A stretch of 44,535 nt of DNA, taken from positions 1 through 44,535 of the forward strand of contig JAAZFC010000089.1 of the NCBI GenBank assembly GCA_012511955.1. The letters run 5' to 3'. A program made the position numbers and the translations under genes. This document shows, piece by piece, positions 32,883-41,514 of the stretch (the first letter of the stretch is position 1; each line of letters begins with the position of its first letter). The stretch is from Fibrobacter sp. (GTDB taxonomy: Bacteria > Fibrobacterota > Fibrobacteria > Fibrobacterales > Fibrobacteraceae). A model generated the notes under the pieces. The model saw only the letters and a list, made by a program, of their open reading frames with translations. It was not told the DNA's origin and made no database searches.

Positions 32883-34427
32883 TTATTCCCAATGATCATC
32901 CTCTACTTCTGGCATGGGAGGAGGAATGTTTTCTTCTGTGGGTGCTTCAGCCTGTGGCGATTCCGATGCTTGCACCGCTTCTGTGGATGCTGCTTCTTTC
33001 ACTACGGCAGTGCTTGGGTTTTCCTCAACTCTTTGTAACTCTGGACTATTTTGAACTACATTCTTAGGAACTGCTCGGACAGAGTTTTCTAAACCTGCTA
33101 TTTCTGCAATGTAATAGCGCTGTATATGGGGAGTTACAAATATCATTAAATCTTTTTTAGTGATTTCTTTTTTGTAATGCTTAAATAAGTTACCGATTAA
33201 GGGAATATCTTTTAAGAAAGGTACACCACTCTCTGTTTCTTGTTCCTCGTTTTTGGTTAAACCTGCTATTATCACAGTTTCGCCATCGTCCACCACAACT
33301 TTAGTTTTAGCTTCTTGGGTAGAAATCACAGGTTGGCCACGACTATCATAGCTATAAGAATTATTTTGAGGAAATAAGTCTAACATAATGCGATTATCGC
33401 CTGTTACATGGGGAGTTACAGTTAGTTTAATACCAGATTCGATTAATTCGTTGGCGTATTGCCCATTATCATCCAAAACTCGTATAGAAATCTTATCACC
33501 CATAAAAATTGATGCTTCAGTGTGATCCATGGTAGATATTTGTGGACTTGCTAGAATTTCTCCTGAGGCTTCTCCCAAAGAATTATATATGCCCATACCC
33601 ACATGACCATCTAAAATACTCATGGTTATGGCCTGCCCAGCTTCCTCTACAGCAGGTATTTTCCCTAAAGGGAAAGATTGAATGGTGGCTTGATTGCGAG
33701 AATCTCTTACCGAGCGAGGAGATATGTTGCCCCCCACTTCAGCACTTTGACCACCCACACCAACTTTTGCCGACCAATCCACTCCCAATTCTCTTGCCAA
33801 TTTTGAATCCACTACAACTAATTTTGCGGTAATTAAAATCTGTAAGGTTTCCACATCGAGTTCTTCGATGGTTTTTTCCATTTGTGAAATGCGTTGCTCC
33901 GTATCATAAACTATAATGGCATTGTTTCGATCCACCACGGTAATACGCCCCCTAGCCGAAGTCATATTAGCAAGAACTCCCTGCAAATCCACAGCTTTGG
34001 CATGACGGATTTGGAAATTTTTCCTTACCAAAGGCGCAACAGCTTCACTATGGGTTGCTTTTTCTGCCGCTTTCATCTCATTAGCTTGCCATGTTTCTAA
34101 AAGTTCAATGGCAATATAATTATCTGAAATTATCCAAGTTAAACCATAAGTTTTGCATATTATTTCTAAAGCTTCTTGCCAAGTTTTTTTAGTTATACGC
34201 AAATCTATTTTTATATCTCGGGCATCGGGATTAACTACAAAATCCACGCCTGCAGTAACAGCTAATGCCTGCATTACAGCTGTTATATCAGTGGCAACAA
34301 AGTCATAATCATAGGACTTTTGATTTCCACCCCCTGCAACCTCGGACAGTTCTGCGCTTATTAATTGTGCTGATAAATTAGCACAGGCTAAAAAGAAAAC
34401 CAATAAAAAAGAAATTATTTTTTTCAC
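32883..34427 (-). CDS. pilQ: Type IV pilus secretin
   Basis: PilQ forms the outer-membrane channel through which the pilus passes. The 514-residue protein has a signal peptide (residues 1-20, ending NLSA), an STN/N0-type domain (YDYDFVATDITAVMQALAV, about 40-110), an N1 domain (NFQIRHAKAVDLQGVLANM, about 137-195) and the secretin core (about 195-440) with GEILASPQISTMD, VTPHVTGDNRIMLDLFPQ, VVVDDGETVIIAGL and VPFLKDIPLIGNLFKH. A C-terminal tail rich in Ala, Glu and Pro (about 460-514) is unusual. It lacks the N-terminal AMIN domains common in PilQ; AMIN-like segments lie instead in the neighbouring PilP protein. The start overlaps the pilP stop by four bases. Confidence 0.96.
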   Translation of the reverse strand: MKKIISFLLVFFLACANLSAQLISAELSEVAGGGNQKSYDYDFVATDITAVMQALAVTAGVDFVVNPDARDIKIDLRITKKTWQEALEIICKTYGLTWIISDNYIAIELLETWQANEMKAAEKATHSEAVAPLVRKNFQIRHAKAVDLQGVLANMTSARGRITVVDRNNAIIVYDTEQRISQMEKTIEELDVETLQILITAKLVVVDSKLARELGVDWSAKVGVGGQSAEVGGNISPRSVRDSRNQATIQSFPLGKIPAVEEAGQAITMSILDGHVGMGIYNSLGEASGEILASPQISTMDHTEASIFMGDKISIRVLDDNGQYANELIESGIKLTVTPHVTGDNRIMLDLFPQNNSYSYDSRGQPVISTQEAKTKVVVDDGETVIIAGLTKNEEQETESGVPFLKDIPLIGNLFKHYKKEITKKDLMIFVTPHIQRYYIAEIAGLENSVRAVPKNVVQNSPELQRVEENPSTAVVKEAASTEAVQASESPQAEAPTEENIPPPMPEVEDDHWE

Positions 34428-36070
34428 TTCCTACCCCCATATTTGTCGGGCAAAGTCATGGTATAGCGTCTGCTAACTCCAACCTCGTTAATTATAAACA
34501 ACACTTCATCTTGAGTTATTTTTAAAACTTTTCCATTCAAAATAGCATCACCTTCTTTCAATGTATAAGACAAATTAGAGTTGCGCATATCACTGAGAAT
34601 AACCATAGGTGCTTCAGGTTCCCATATTATGCCCACTAACTCAACTCCATCTATATTTATACCATCAACTACCACCCCTTGCAAGGGAATAAAAGGATCG
34701 CGCCTTCCAAATGATTGATAACTAATGCGATCTGAAAACTCATCGTCAAAAACAAAACTTAAAATCTCTGAATCTTCTTCAGTATTGGGATCTTCTTTTT
34801 GCTTCGAACTAGCTAATTCTTGTAATTTTTCAGCTTGTTTATGGCTTAATTCATGGGGCGAAGAAACTTCTCGTCTGTTCACATAGCCTATGATATTTCC
34901 ATATTTAACTTTATAAAATAAATTATTCACTAATTCTAAACGGGTAAGTTTTGACCCAAAGGGGAGGTCCCTCATCATCGTACTAGCTCCATTGGGATTT
35001 TCTCTCAAAGCAGTCCCTTTATCTGCCACTACTATTAAGTCTCGAGACACACTTTTCAAAGCAAAAGTTTCTTTATTTTTTGTAACTTTAAACTGTTTTG
35101 CAAATGCTTCTAAACTTTCAGGAACTTCACTGTCATAGTTATAAAAAACTTTAAGTTCTTCTTTATCCGTACCCCAATTCCAGCTTTCTATCTGTTCTTT
35201 AAATGGTACAGACTTCTGCAGTAATAATGAGTTATTTCTGGACAAAACTTGTATGTTTTCATCTTTTAATTCTATGCTCAAAACCACTGTGTTTAGCGGT
35301 CCTGCAATTATCCTAAAGTTTTCCACAATAAATGAGCCATCTACATTAACCTTAGATAAGATTTTAGCACCCTCTACAAACAATCTTAAGGTTTTTTCGC
35401 CTCTAAATTCAGGCAAAAACTTTAAGGGATCAGTAAACTCTACATAAAAATGTTCTACCCCAGCCCCTCGTAGCCAAGAGACTTTAGTTATTCCTGGAAC
35501 TATTTCTTCTTTAACCGTAGCCTGTTGTTCTACTTCTGCTATTGTGTCTGTTTTTGCTAGTGGCTTAGCTTGTGCGGCTAAATCAGGCGTTGTTTTAGTA
35601 TTGTTTTTTACTTTCGCCTTAGATTTTGTTGTGGTTACTATTTTGTTTAAATCCCAAGCCTTATTTGAAAAAGAGGCGGGGAATTTTAGGCGGAAAAAAC
35701 GCTTATTAACCAATTCCGTTGGATTTTCTGCATTAACAATATCTTTTCCTGTTTCAAAAATAAAAGCCAGCAATGGAATGCCACCTTTAGATTTTTCTTC
35801 TCTTATTTGTAAAGTCTTTAATCCAGATGAATTATTATCCAAAACAAGCTTAGCATAGGGCAAATCTGTGTTGCTATTAGCAAAAACCACTTTCAATATT
35901 TGGGCATTTTTATCATAGGCTTGAAAGAATGATGGCAAACTTGGAGTATTTGCAAATTCAAATTGTAAATAACAGTTACTCTGCTCACAATTCCAAGAAA
36001 GATTTTTAATAGTTGCGCTATAACTTAAGCTTAGCATAGCCCAAAGCACTATATTAATCCAAACTCTCAT
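34424..36070 (-). CDS. pilP: PilP-like protein with AMIN-like, SH3-like and PilP domains
   Basis: PilP links the inner-membrane PilNO complex to the PilQ secretin. Starting at the ATG 36070, which overlaps the pilO stop as ATGA, the product has 548 residues with a signal peptide (cleavage near YSA). Visible parts are an AMIN-like beta region (about 20-130), a Lys/Thr/Ala linker (about 140-190), a second AMIN-like region (about 193-290), a bacterial SH3-like domain (DLIVVADKGTALRENPNGA to GNIIGYVNRREVSS, 343-404) and a PilP-type domain at the end (SFGRRDPFIPLQG, then LVGIIWEPEAPMVILSD and LKEGDAILNGKVLKI). Ordinary PilP is about 170-180 residues, so this is a large fusion. Assignment rests on operon position and the C-terminal RRDPF pattern. 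Confidence 0.85.
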   Translation of the reverse strand: MRVWINIVLWAMLSLSYSATIKNLSWNCEQSNCYLQFEFANTPSLPSFFQAYDKNAQILKVVFANSNTDLPYAKLVLDNNSSGLKTLQIREEKSKGGIPLLAFIFETGKDIVNAENPTELVNKRFFRLKFPASFSNKAWDLNKIVTTTKSKAKVKNNTKTTPDLAAQAKPLAKTDTIAEVEQQATVKEEIVPGITKVSWLRGAGVEHFYVEFTDPLKFLPEFRGEKTLRLFVEGAKILSKVNVDGSFIVENFRIIAGPLNTVVLSIELKDENIQVLSRNNSLLLQKSVPFKEQIESWNWGTDKEELKVFYNYDSEVPESLEAFAKQFKVTKNKETFALKSVSRDLIVVADKGTALRENPNGASTMMRDLPFGSKLTRLELVNNLFYKVKYGNIIGYVNRREVSSPHELSHKQAEKLQELASSKQKEDPNTEEDSEILSFVFDDEFSDRISYQSFGRRDPFIPLQGVVVDGINIDGVELVGIIWEPEAPMVILSDMRNSNLSYTLKEGDAILNGKVLKITQDEVLFIINEVGVSRRYTMTLPDKYGGRK

Positions 36071-36666
36071 TGCTCTATTCCTTTTGAAGTATAGGTAGTC
36101 AAATCCATGGTAACTGTTGTTGTTATTGGAATCCACCCATGCAAACTTGCTTTTTCAATTTCATTATCTATGCCGCCATAACGCATAACCCTTAAACTGC
36201 TTATGCTAGTTGGATAGCCAAAATTTGCTATTTCCGCAAACAAATAACCTAACATGTGATAACCAGCGTTCATAGCCAAAGAATATTTATTTTCTATAAA
36301 ATACTCTTGTTCGTCTCTGCTAGATGGAGCGAATTTAGTAATATGAACCCCTGAAGTGCGAATAACTGCATACAGATCTTGCAAGCGGGAGGGAACTTTT
36401 TCTTGCTCTGGAAACATGTCTCTTAATCTTTGAAATTCTTTTTCTGCATTTTGTAGCTCTTTTTCCAATTTTAATTCGCGATTTTTTTGAACATTAATTC
36501 TTGATAACTCGTTTTTAGCTGTTCTAAGTTTTTCTTCAATTTTAACTTTCTCTTGAGAATAGGGAATCCAATATAAATCCCATGCAAAGTATCCTCCAGC
36601 AGTCAACAAAAGAATAACTATTACCATATAAGCATTGCGAGGATTTTTCAAATCAAACTTATTCAT
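36067..36666 (-). CDS. pilO: Type IV pilus inner-membrane alignment protein PilO
   Basis: PilO forms a complex with PilN in the inner membrane. From the ATG at 36666 (GAGG six bases upstream) it has 199 residues: a short cytoplasmic start, one membrane span (MVIVILLLTAGGYFAWDLYW), a coiled coil (about 35-90) rich in Glu, Lys and Leu, and a small periplasmic ferredoxin-like domain (HITKFAPSSRDEQEYFIENK, YHMLGYLFAEIAN). These are the hallmarks of PilO. It overlaps pilN by eight bases and pilP by four. A longer start at 36681 is possible. Confidence 0.92.
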   Translation of the reverse strand: MNKFDLKNPRNAYMVIVILLLTAGGYFAWDLYWIPYSQEKVKIEEKLRTAKNELSRINVQKNRELKLEKELQNAEKEFQRLRDMFPEQEKVPSRLQDLYAVIRTSGVHITKFAPSSRDEQEYFIENKYSLAMNAGYHMLGYLFAEIANFGYPTSISSLRVMRYGGIDNEIEKASLHGWIPITTTVTMDLTTYTSKGIEQ

Positions 36667-37249
36667 CAGCAACCTCTTCAAGCCCTAGTTCTGGATTAAC
36701 CATGCATTGTATCGTAAAAGAATAAACCTGTTCGGCTTTTACCATTTGTTTTTCAATGGAAACCAATGACATACTTGAAAAACTAATCTGCCTTTCTAAA
36801 CTCACCATATATTCCGCAATCTCTGAAAAGTCATAGGTGCTACCTTTTATTTCCAACAAATCCTTCTCAACTTCAACCAAAGCTGTTAGCCACATATTAG
36901 CAGGTAAAACAGATGAGATGCTCTCAAAAAGTATTACCCAACGCTTTTTGCTTACCTGTATAGACATTAAAGCCTTATTTTTCTGAGCTATCAACTCTAA
37001 ACGCTCATCTAATTGTTTTATTTTTTCCAATGTTGGCCTATTAGCCTCTATGCTTGCATTAACCCTTCTTAAATCAGAATTTAAATCGTCTAGTTTATCG
37101 TTCATGTTTAACCATGCCACAAAACCGATAAAAACAAATACTAAAACAGCAATGGTAGGCCAAATTACACGGCGATCGGTTAACCAAGTTAAATCTCGCT
37201 TGGAAGTTCTGTACTCTGGGGGAAGTAAATTTATCTCTATTAAATTCAT
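36659..37249 (-). CDS. pilN: Type IV pilus inner-membrane protein PilN
   Basis: The 196-residue protein begins with the PilN signature MNLIEINLLPPEYR, the short cytoplasmic motif that inserts into the groove of PilM. One transmembrane segment follows (VIWPTIAVLVFVFIGFVAWL, about 28-48), then a coiled coil (about 50-95) and a small periplasmic domain with LPANMWLTALVEVEKDLLEIKG. All expected features are there. It starts one base after the pilM stop, so the PilM and PilN subunits are translated together. Confidence 0.95.
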   Translation of the reverse strand: MNLIEINLLPPEYRTSKRDLTWLTDRRVIWPTIAVLVFVFIGFVAWLNMNDKLDDLNSDLRRVNASIEANRPTLEKIKQLDERLELIAQKNKALMSIQVSKKRWVILFESISSVLPANMWLTALVEVEKDLLEIKGSTYDFSEIAEYMVSLERQISFSSMSLVSIEKQMVKAEQVYSFTIQCMVNPELGLEEVADE

Positions 37250-37250
37250 A

Positions 37251-38366
37251 TTATAACTTCCTTAAAGCCAGCCCTAAAGCAGTGGTCATCATATTTACAA
37301 ATTCATCACTAGTATTAAACACGCTGGGGTCAAACAGCAGTTTTTTATGCTCCGCCATTTTAGCTTCACTGCTTCCCCAAGCAGAAGTAAATGGATTTAA
37401 AACACTAGTTTTTATTTCTAGTTTATTTTCTAAAAACTCTACTAAGCCTGAAATAGAAGCGCCGCCGCCAGTTAAAAACAACTTTTCTACTTGGTCTTGA
37501 TTTTCTGTGGATGAATAATATTTTAACGCAAGTTCCACAGCAACACTATATTCTTCAGCTGCTATTTCTAAAGAATTCAAATACAATTCTCGCGGATAAC
37601 CATCTTTTATTTCACCACACAATATTTTACCCGCTTCTTCTTCTTCCATTCCTAACCTTCTACAAATAACTGACAAAAAGTCTGAAACAGAAGCGTTTTG
37701 CACATCTCTTGTGTATATATAACTTCCTTTTCTTATAAAAACTATTTGAGCCCTTTTTGCCCCTATATTCAAGATAGCTACGGTTTTTTCTAATTCTTCT
37801 TCCGATGCGGAACTTAAAAACACATTGGTTAAAGCAAAAACATTTATATCCAAAGCATGGGGAGTTACTCCGTTTATGGCGAAGTTACCCATCCAGCTAT
37901 TGAGGACAGCTTCTTTTGCAGCCACCACTAAGACATCCTGTTCATTTGCATCGTTAGTGCTAATTATTTCATAATCAAGTACTACCCCAGGTTCATCAAA
38001 AGGACTCCGCTTGCTGGCTTCTGTTATGATATTTGCTTCATTTTCTGTGCCTATCACCTTTTTTATCTTCATCTTATCTGCTAGCACACTGTTGGCCCAG
38101 TTCATGCCCACCACTACATCGCCCAAAGTACCTTCTTGCCTATACCTATCTAAAAGTTCATCCAATGCTTCTTTAAATACCTCAGGATTTTTTATCTCAT
38201 AATTACTTTTTACATTAGCATCAAGCTTTTTGTAATCAAGAGACAGCAATTTTTTAAAGTGTCGAGCGTGCTCTATACGGGCTACTTTTATGGCGTGATG
38301 ACCCACATCTATCCCCGTTGTGATAGATTCACCTTTGATACTTGCAATTAAACTTGAAATAGACAT
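37251..38366 (-). CDS. pilM: Type IV pilus actin-like protein PilM
   Basis: PilM is the cytoplasmic actin-like ATP-binding protein that recruits PilN and links the inner-membrane complex to PilB. The 371-residue protein has the phosphate-1 loop TTGIDVGHHAIKVARI (about 16-31), the connect and phosphate-2 region (VAILNIGAKRAQIVFI, about 189-204) and the adenosine-binding glycine cluster LFLTGGGASISGLVEFLE (about 293-310). It is the first gene of the pilMNOPQ operon. No Shine-Dalgarno sequence lies close to the ATG, and a promoter-like element sits immediately upstream. Confidence 0.95.
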   Translation of the reverse strand: MSISSLIASIKGESITTGIDVGHHAIKVARIEHARHFKKLLSLDYKKLDANVKSNYEIKNPEVFKEALDELLDRYRQEGTLGDVVVGMNWANSVLADKMKIKKVIGTENEANIITEASKRSPFDEPGVVLDYEIISTNDANEQDVLVVAAKEAVLNSWMGNFAINGVTPHALDINVFALTNVFLSSASEEELEKTVAILNIGAKRAQIVFIRKGSYIYTRDVQNASVSDFLSVICRRLGMEEEEAGKILCGEIKDGYPRELYLNSLEIAAEEYSVAVELALKYYSSTENQDQVEKLFLTGGGASISGLVEFLENKLEIKTSVLNPFTSAWGSSEAKMAEHKKLLFDPSVFNTSDEFVNMMTTALGLALRKL

Positions 38367-38374
38367 ATACTATA

Positions 38375-38403
38375 AGTTTAGGTTTACCTTTCGTTCCTGT
38401 CAA
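38375..38403 (-). promoter_or_regulatory. Candidate sigma70-type promoter of pilMNOPQ
   Basis: On the minus strand a perfect TTGACA (38398-38403) is followed by a 17-base spacer and TAAACT (38375-38380, four of six matches). The -10 lies only eight bases from the pilM ATG, which would give a leaderless or nearly leaderless message, in line with the missing Shine-Dalgarno sequence. Confidence 0.45.
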
Positions 38404-38468
38404 GATTTTTCTTTGCTAAGATGTTGATTTTCATAGATTTAACGATTTTTTCGTCTTTTTTTGACTTT

Positions 38469-39578
38469 TTATTTCCATTGGAGGTCTTGACGCTGTTTAT
38501 CAAACACATAACGCACTATTTTTTCTTGCAATTCTTTTCGCTCATCAACAAAAGAGACTGAGTGATTATATTTAGGGTCAGTTGCATCTCCAATGACTGA
38601 GACGCGAACAATTTTTGCCTGTACATCTTCCATGGGCATTCCATTTACAACAAAACTTGCTGCCACCACAGAACCAACCACAAAATGGTGTGGCAGAACC
38701 ATTGCCAATCCCCCTCCAGACAAATCAACAATGCGCCCTTCAATTATCAAATTTTCAACTTCTTCATTATTAGGCGTACTAACGAGTTTTGCCACCACAG
38801 GCAAATTTACATCAATGCGAACCCAACTTCGCAATTGCTTGCGATGCAAACGACGAGTATGATTTATAATTATTTCATTATCTTGAACATCAAAAATTTT
38901 ACATTCAATGGTATATTCAGCGTCACCAGCTCTGGTAATAATTAAGCGCACAGGCGTATCTTTCTGTACTTTTATACTTTTATCAAAATTATTTAATACC
39001 CCCCACTTTTCTTCATTTACAAAAGAAACATTTGTATTAACAGCCATTCCTTTGTCTATCAATTCAATCATAATTCTAGCAGAAGGAGAAAATTGTCTAG
39101 TACTCAAAAATGGTGTTTCAACTGGTAAGGGAAAATATCCTAATTTATGCCGCAACTCCTTAATTAAATCCAATTTATAACTATCTATGTTCCTTGCGCC
39201 GCGATTAATCTTATAAAACATCTCCACGGCATTTTCAAAAGCTTGGGATGAGTCCAAAATTAATTCTGCATTGGGGTATTTGGTTTTTTGCAAAACTTCT
39301 GTTAATATTTCTATTTCAGCACTCAATAAACCCTTTTCTTTACTTGAACTATTAAATGCACCCCAACTTACCTTAGCTCTTTGTTTTTCTCTAGCGATAG
39401 ACTTACGAATCTCATTATATACAGCTATGGCTATGATAACTAAGGCAGCTATTGTTATGGCAATCACTGCCACGGGACTAGCTCCATCGGAAAAAGTTTT
39501 TTTAACCGAAGCCAAGGTCTGATCTAAACCTGCATGGCCTAAATTAAAAATCAATAAAACGAACAAAAAACACTTCAT
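38469..39578 (-). CDS. Membrane-anchored PilZ-domain protein
   Basis: The 369-residue protein has an N-terminal signal-like segment (MKCFLFVLLIFNLGHA), a transmembrane helix at about 34-54, a helical cytoplasmic middle part (70-150), a YcgR-like N domain (about 155-235) and a C-terminal PilZ domain. The PilZ binding motifs are intact: RKQLR (246-250) for RxxxR and DLSGGG (285-290) for D/NxSxxG. It should therefore bind cyclic di-GMP and could act on pilus or surface behaviour, since it stands next to the pilus operon (102 bases upstream of pilM on the same strand). No Shine-Dalgarno sequence is obvious. It is divergent from the signalling cassette at 39644. Confidence 0.88.
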   Translation of the reverse strand: MKCFLFVLLIFNLGHAGLDQTLASVKKTFSDGASPVAVIAITIAALVIIAIAVYNEIRKSIAREKQRAKVSWGAFNSSSKEKGLLSAEIEILTEVLQKTKYPNAELILDSSQAFENAVEMFYKINRGARNIDSYKLDLIKELRHKLGYFPLPVETPFLSTRQFSPSARIMIELIDKGMAVNTNVSFVNEEKWGVLNNFDKSIKVQKDTPVRLIITRAGDAEYTIECKIFDVQDNEIIINHTRRLHRKQLRSWVRIDVNLPVVAKLVSTPNNEEVENLIIEGRIVDLSGGGLAMVLPHHFVVGSVVAASFVVNGMPMEDVQAKIVRVSVIGDATDPKYNHSVSFVDERKELQEKIVRYVFDKQRQDLQWK

Positions 39579-39643
39579 AATTTTTGATTGGCATTAAGTA
39601 TGTTCAAATTATATACATTTTATACTTGCGTCTGGGTGGAAAA

Positions 39644-39976
39644 ATGAAAAAAATTAACATAAAACATATTAAAAACGATATGATTTTAGCCCAACCTGTA
39701 ATAGGTTCAAATGATAACACCTTATTAGGTGTTGGTTTTGTGCTTAATAAAGAACTTATCCCACGCTTAAATTCATGGGGAATTACCCATGTACATATCA
39801 TAACATCAAGCAATCACCAAGAAGCTTCTGCTGAAAAAGTTACTGTAAGCACCCAAAATATTAACATCCAAAAGGACCTAGAAGAAATTTTTCAAAACCG
39901 CTTACAAAATGAGCCTATGAAAGTTATTTATCGCGCAATTAAGAGGCAATTTGAAAGCCATGACGAAGCCCAATGA
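39644..39976 (+). CDS. Stand-alone DUF3391-like domain protein
   Basis: From the ATG at 39644 (GGGTGG a few bases upstream) the product has 110 residues. Its first 60 residues, INIKHIKNDMILAQPVIG followed by LLGVGFVLNKELIPRLNSWG and ITHVHII, have the shape of the small domain found at the N-terminus of many HD-GYP phosphodiesterases (DUF3391-like: lkxGMxLaxxv...g..Lt...i..L...gi..v.i). The rest is a helical tail. Here it stands alone and is followed, with overlap, by a separate HDOD gene, as if the usual two-domain protein had been divided. Confidence 0.6.
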   Translation: MKKINIKHIKNDMILAQPVIGSNDNTLLGVGFVLNKELIPRLNSWGITHVHIITSSNHQEASAEKVTVSTQNINIQKDLEEIFQNRLQNEPMKVIYRAIKRQFESHDEAQ

Positions 39977-40823
39977 CATTTTAATTGAAATAACTAAAGA
40001 AATTAGTGAACTCCCCGCTTTACCCGATGTTATTTTAAAAAGTAACGCATTGCTTTCTAATCCTCGTTCTTCCATCACAGAACTGGGAGCGGTGATATCC
40101 TCTGATCAAATTATTGCAGCTAAAATCATTAGAGTTGTAAATAGCGCCCTATATGGGTTCCCAGGCCGAATAAGTTCCATTAATCACGCTTTAGTTATTT
40201 TAGGATTTTCTGCCGTTAAAAATATCTTGTTGACCACTGCTATCTTAAGCAACTTTAATTTAAAACAAGAGATACATGGCTTTAGCATGCAAAGTTTTTG
40301 GCGACATTCTTTGGCTACGGGGTGTGTTGCTCAAGTTTTAGCTTTACACACCCTGCAAAAAAATCCTGATGAGGCTTTTGTTGCAGGTCTTTTACATGAT
40401 ATAGGAAAAATAATTTTAACGCAAACCCTGCCTGAAAAGTTCTATAAAGCCGTCGAAATCGCGCATAATAGAAACATTCTTATCGCTCAAAGTGAAAAAG
40501 AAATATTTGGTTTCGACCACTCCATAGTGGGTAAACTTTTAGCTGAAAAATGGAACTTGCCCGAAAACCTCCAAGCTACCATTGCATATCATCATCACCC
40601 TCAAACCCTATCACCACACAGCGATTTGATAAAAATTGTACATGCTGCGGATATAATTGCTCGCGGACTCCTAATAGGACATCCTGGTGACAAAAGCATA
40701 CCCATTATGGATATAAAAACTTGGGAACACCTTAATATTAACGATAAAGAAATTGACGAAATTTTAATAGAAAGCCTTGATGCCATAAAAAAGTCTGAGA
40801 TTTTCCTCGAAATCAACAACTGA
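39960..40823 (+). CDS. HDOD-domain signalling protein
   Basis: The 287-residue product consists of an HDOD domain: ISELPALPDVILKSNALLSN (about 14-33), DQIIAAKIIRVVNSALYGFPG, SINHALVILGFSAVKNILL, the histidine in FWRHSLATGCVA, and LLHDIGKIILTQ with an HD pair kept, then AYHHHPQT and IVHAADIIARG. HDOD proteins are usually regulatory adaptors for cyclic-di-GMP or stress signalling rather than enzymes, although the kept HD pair leaves catalysis open. The ATG at 39960 overlaps the previous gene by 17 bases; a TTG at 39951, four bases after AAGAGG, is an alternative start. Confidence 0.9.
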   Translation: MTKPNDILIEITKEISELPALPDVILKSNALLSNPRSSITELGAVISSDQIIAAKIIRVVNSALYGFPGRISSINHALVILGFSAVKNILLTTAILSNFNLKQEIHGFSMQSFWRHSLATGCVAQVLALHTLQKNPDEAFVAGLLHDIGKIILTQTLPEKFYKAVEIAHNRNILIAQSEKEIFGFDHSIVGKLLAEKWNLPENLQATIAYHHHPQTLSPHSDLIKIVHAADIIARGLLIGHPGDKSIPIMDIKTWEHLNINDKEIDEILIESLDAIKKSEIFLEINN

Positions 40824-40842
40824 TTAGTGTAAAATAAAGATT

Positions 40843-41514
40843 ATGAAACAAATTAACAGTGATTTTGTCTCTTATATCTTGCATGGATTGCGCAATGGCA
40901 CTTCCGCCATTTACGCTTGGTCAGAAATGTTAAATAAAGGTTTTTTGGAAAGTGAGTCAGAAATTGAAGAAGCCCATGAACAAATTTTTATGGAATGCAA
41001 AAAACTCAACCAAAGCTTGAGCATTATTTCATATTACAATTATTTATACTTAAGTGATTTCCCCTTGCAAAAAAGCGAAATCACAACAAATAAATTTATT
41101 AAAGAAATAAATAACCTACTCGGTAAAAAAAACGAAAAATGCATTTTTACCATCCCTAAACCACAAAAAGAAGCAATTTTAAACTTTGATTTAAATTTAA
41201 TAATGACTTTTAGTGAAAGTTTTTGTGCATTTTTAACAAACTCTGCAGTGGAATCTGTTGAAAAAATAGAGACAAGTACAAATGAATTTTTTTTTCACAT
41301 AAAAATCACACTCAATACGCATTTAAATCATACTGAAATAAAACATTTACTAGATAACCCTTTAAAAGACAGGGCTAAATCCATAACCCCTGTTTTTATA
41401 CTCTCATTGCGTATTTTATGGAAAATATGCCATAAACTTGAAGGGAAAGCTTCTTTTAAGCAAAATGAAACCCAAACAATAGCCAGCTTCTTTATTCCCC
41501 TAGCTAAGAGCTAA
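40843..41514 (+). CDS. Degenerate histidine-kinase-like protein
   Basis: The 223-residue protein lacks membrane segments and resembles a trimmed histidine kinase. An N-terminal helical hairpin has FVSYILHGLRNGTSAIYAWS (8-27), where active kinases have sHELRtPLsxI, so the histidine is kept but its Glu and Thr-Pro partners are not. The C-terminal part resembles an HATPase fold (FSESFCAFLTNSAVESVE, then a final ASFFIPLAKS) but without recognisable N, G1 or G2 boxes. It may act as a phosphotransfer or dimerisation partner without ATP. It follows the HDOD gene by 19 bases and converges on the pyrimidine operon. Confidence 0.55.
   Translation: MKQINSDFVSYILHGLRNGTSAIYAWSEMLNKGFLESESEIEEAHEQIFMECKKLNQSLSIISYYNYLYLSDFPLQKSEITTNKFIKEINNLLGKKNEKCIFTIPKPQKEAILNFDLNLIMTFSESFCAFLTNSAVESVEKIETSTNEFFFHIKITLNTHLNHTEIKHLLDNPLKDRAKSITPVFILSLRILWKICHKLEGKASFKQNETQTIASFFIPLAKS

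Noticed and set aside
39579-39643. Divergent -10-like elements (TATAAT on minus at 39608-39613, TATACT on plus at 39621-39626)
   Set aside because: Good -10 matches in an AT-rich gap, but no acceptable -35 at the right distance for either, so no promoter was called.
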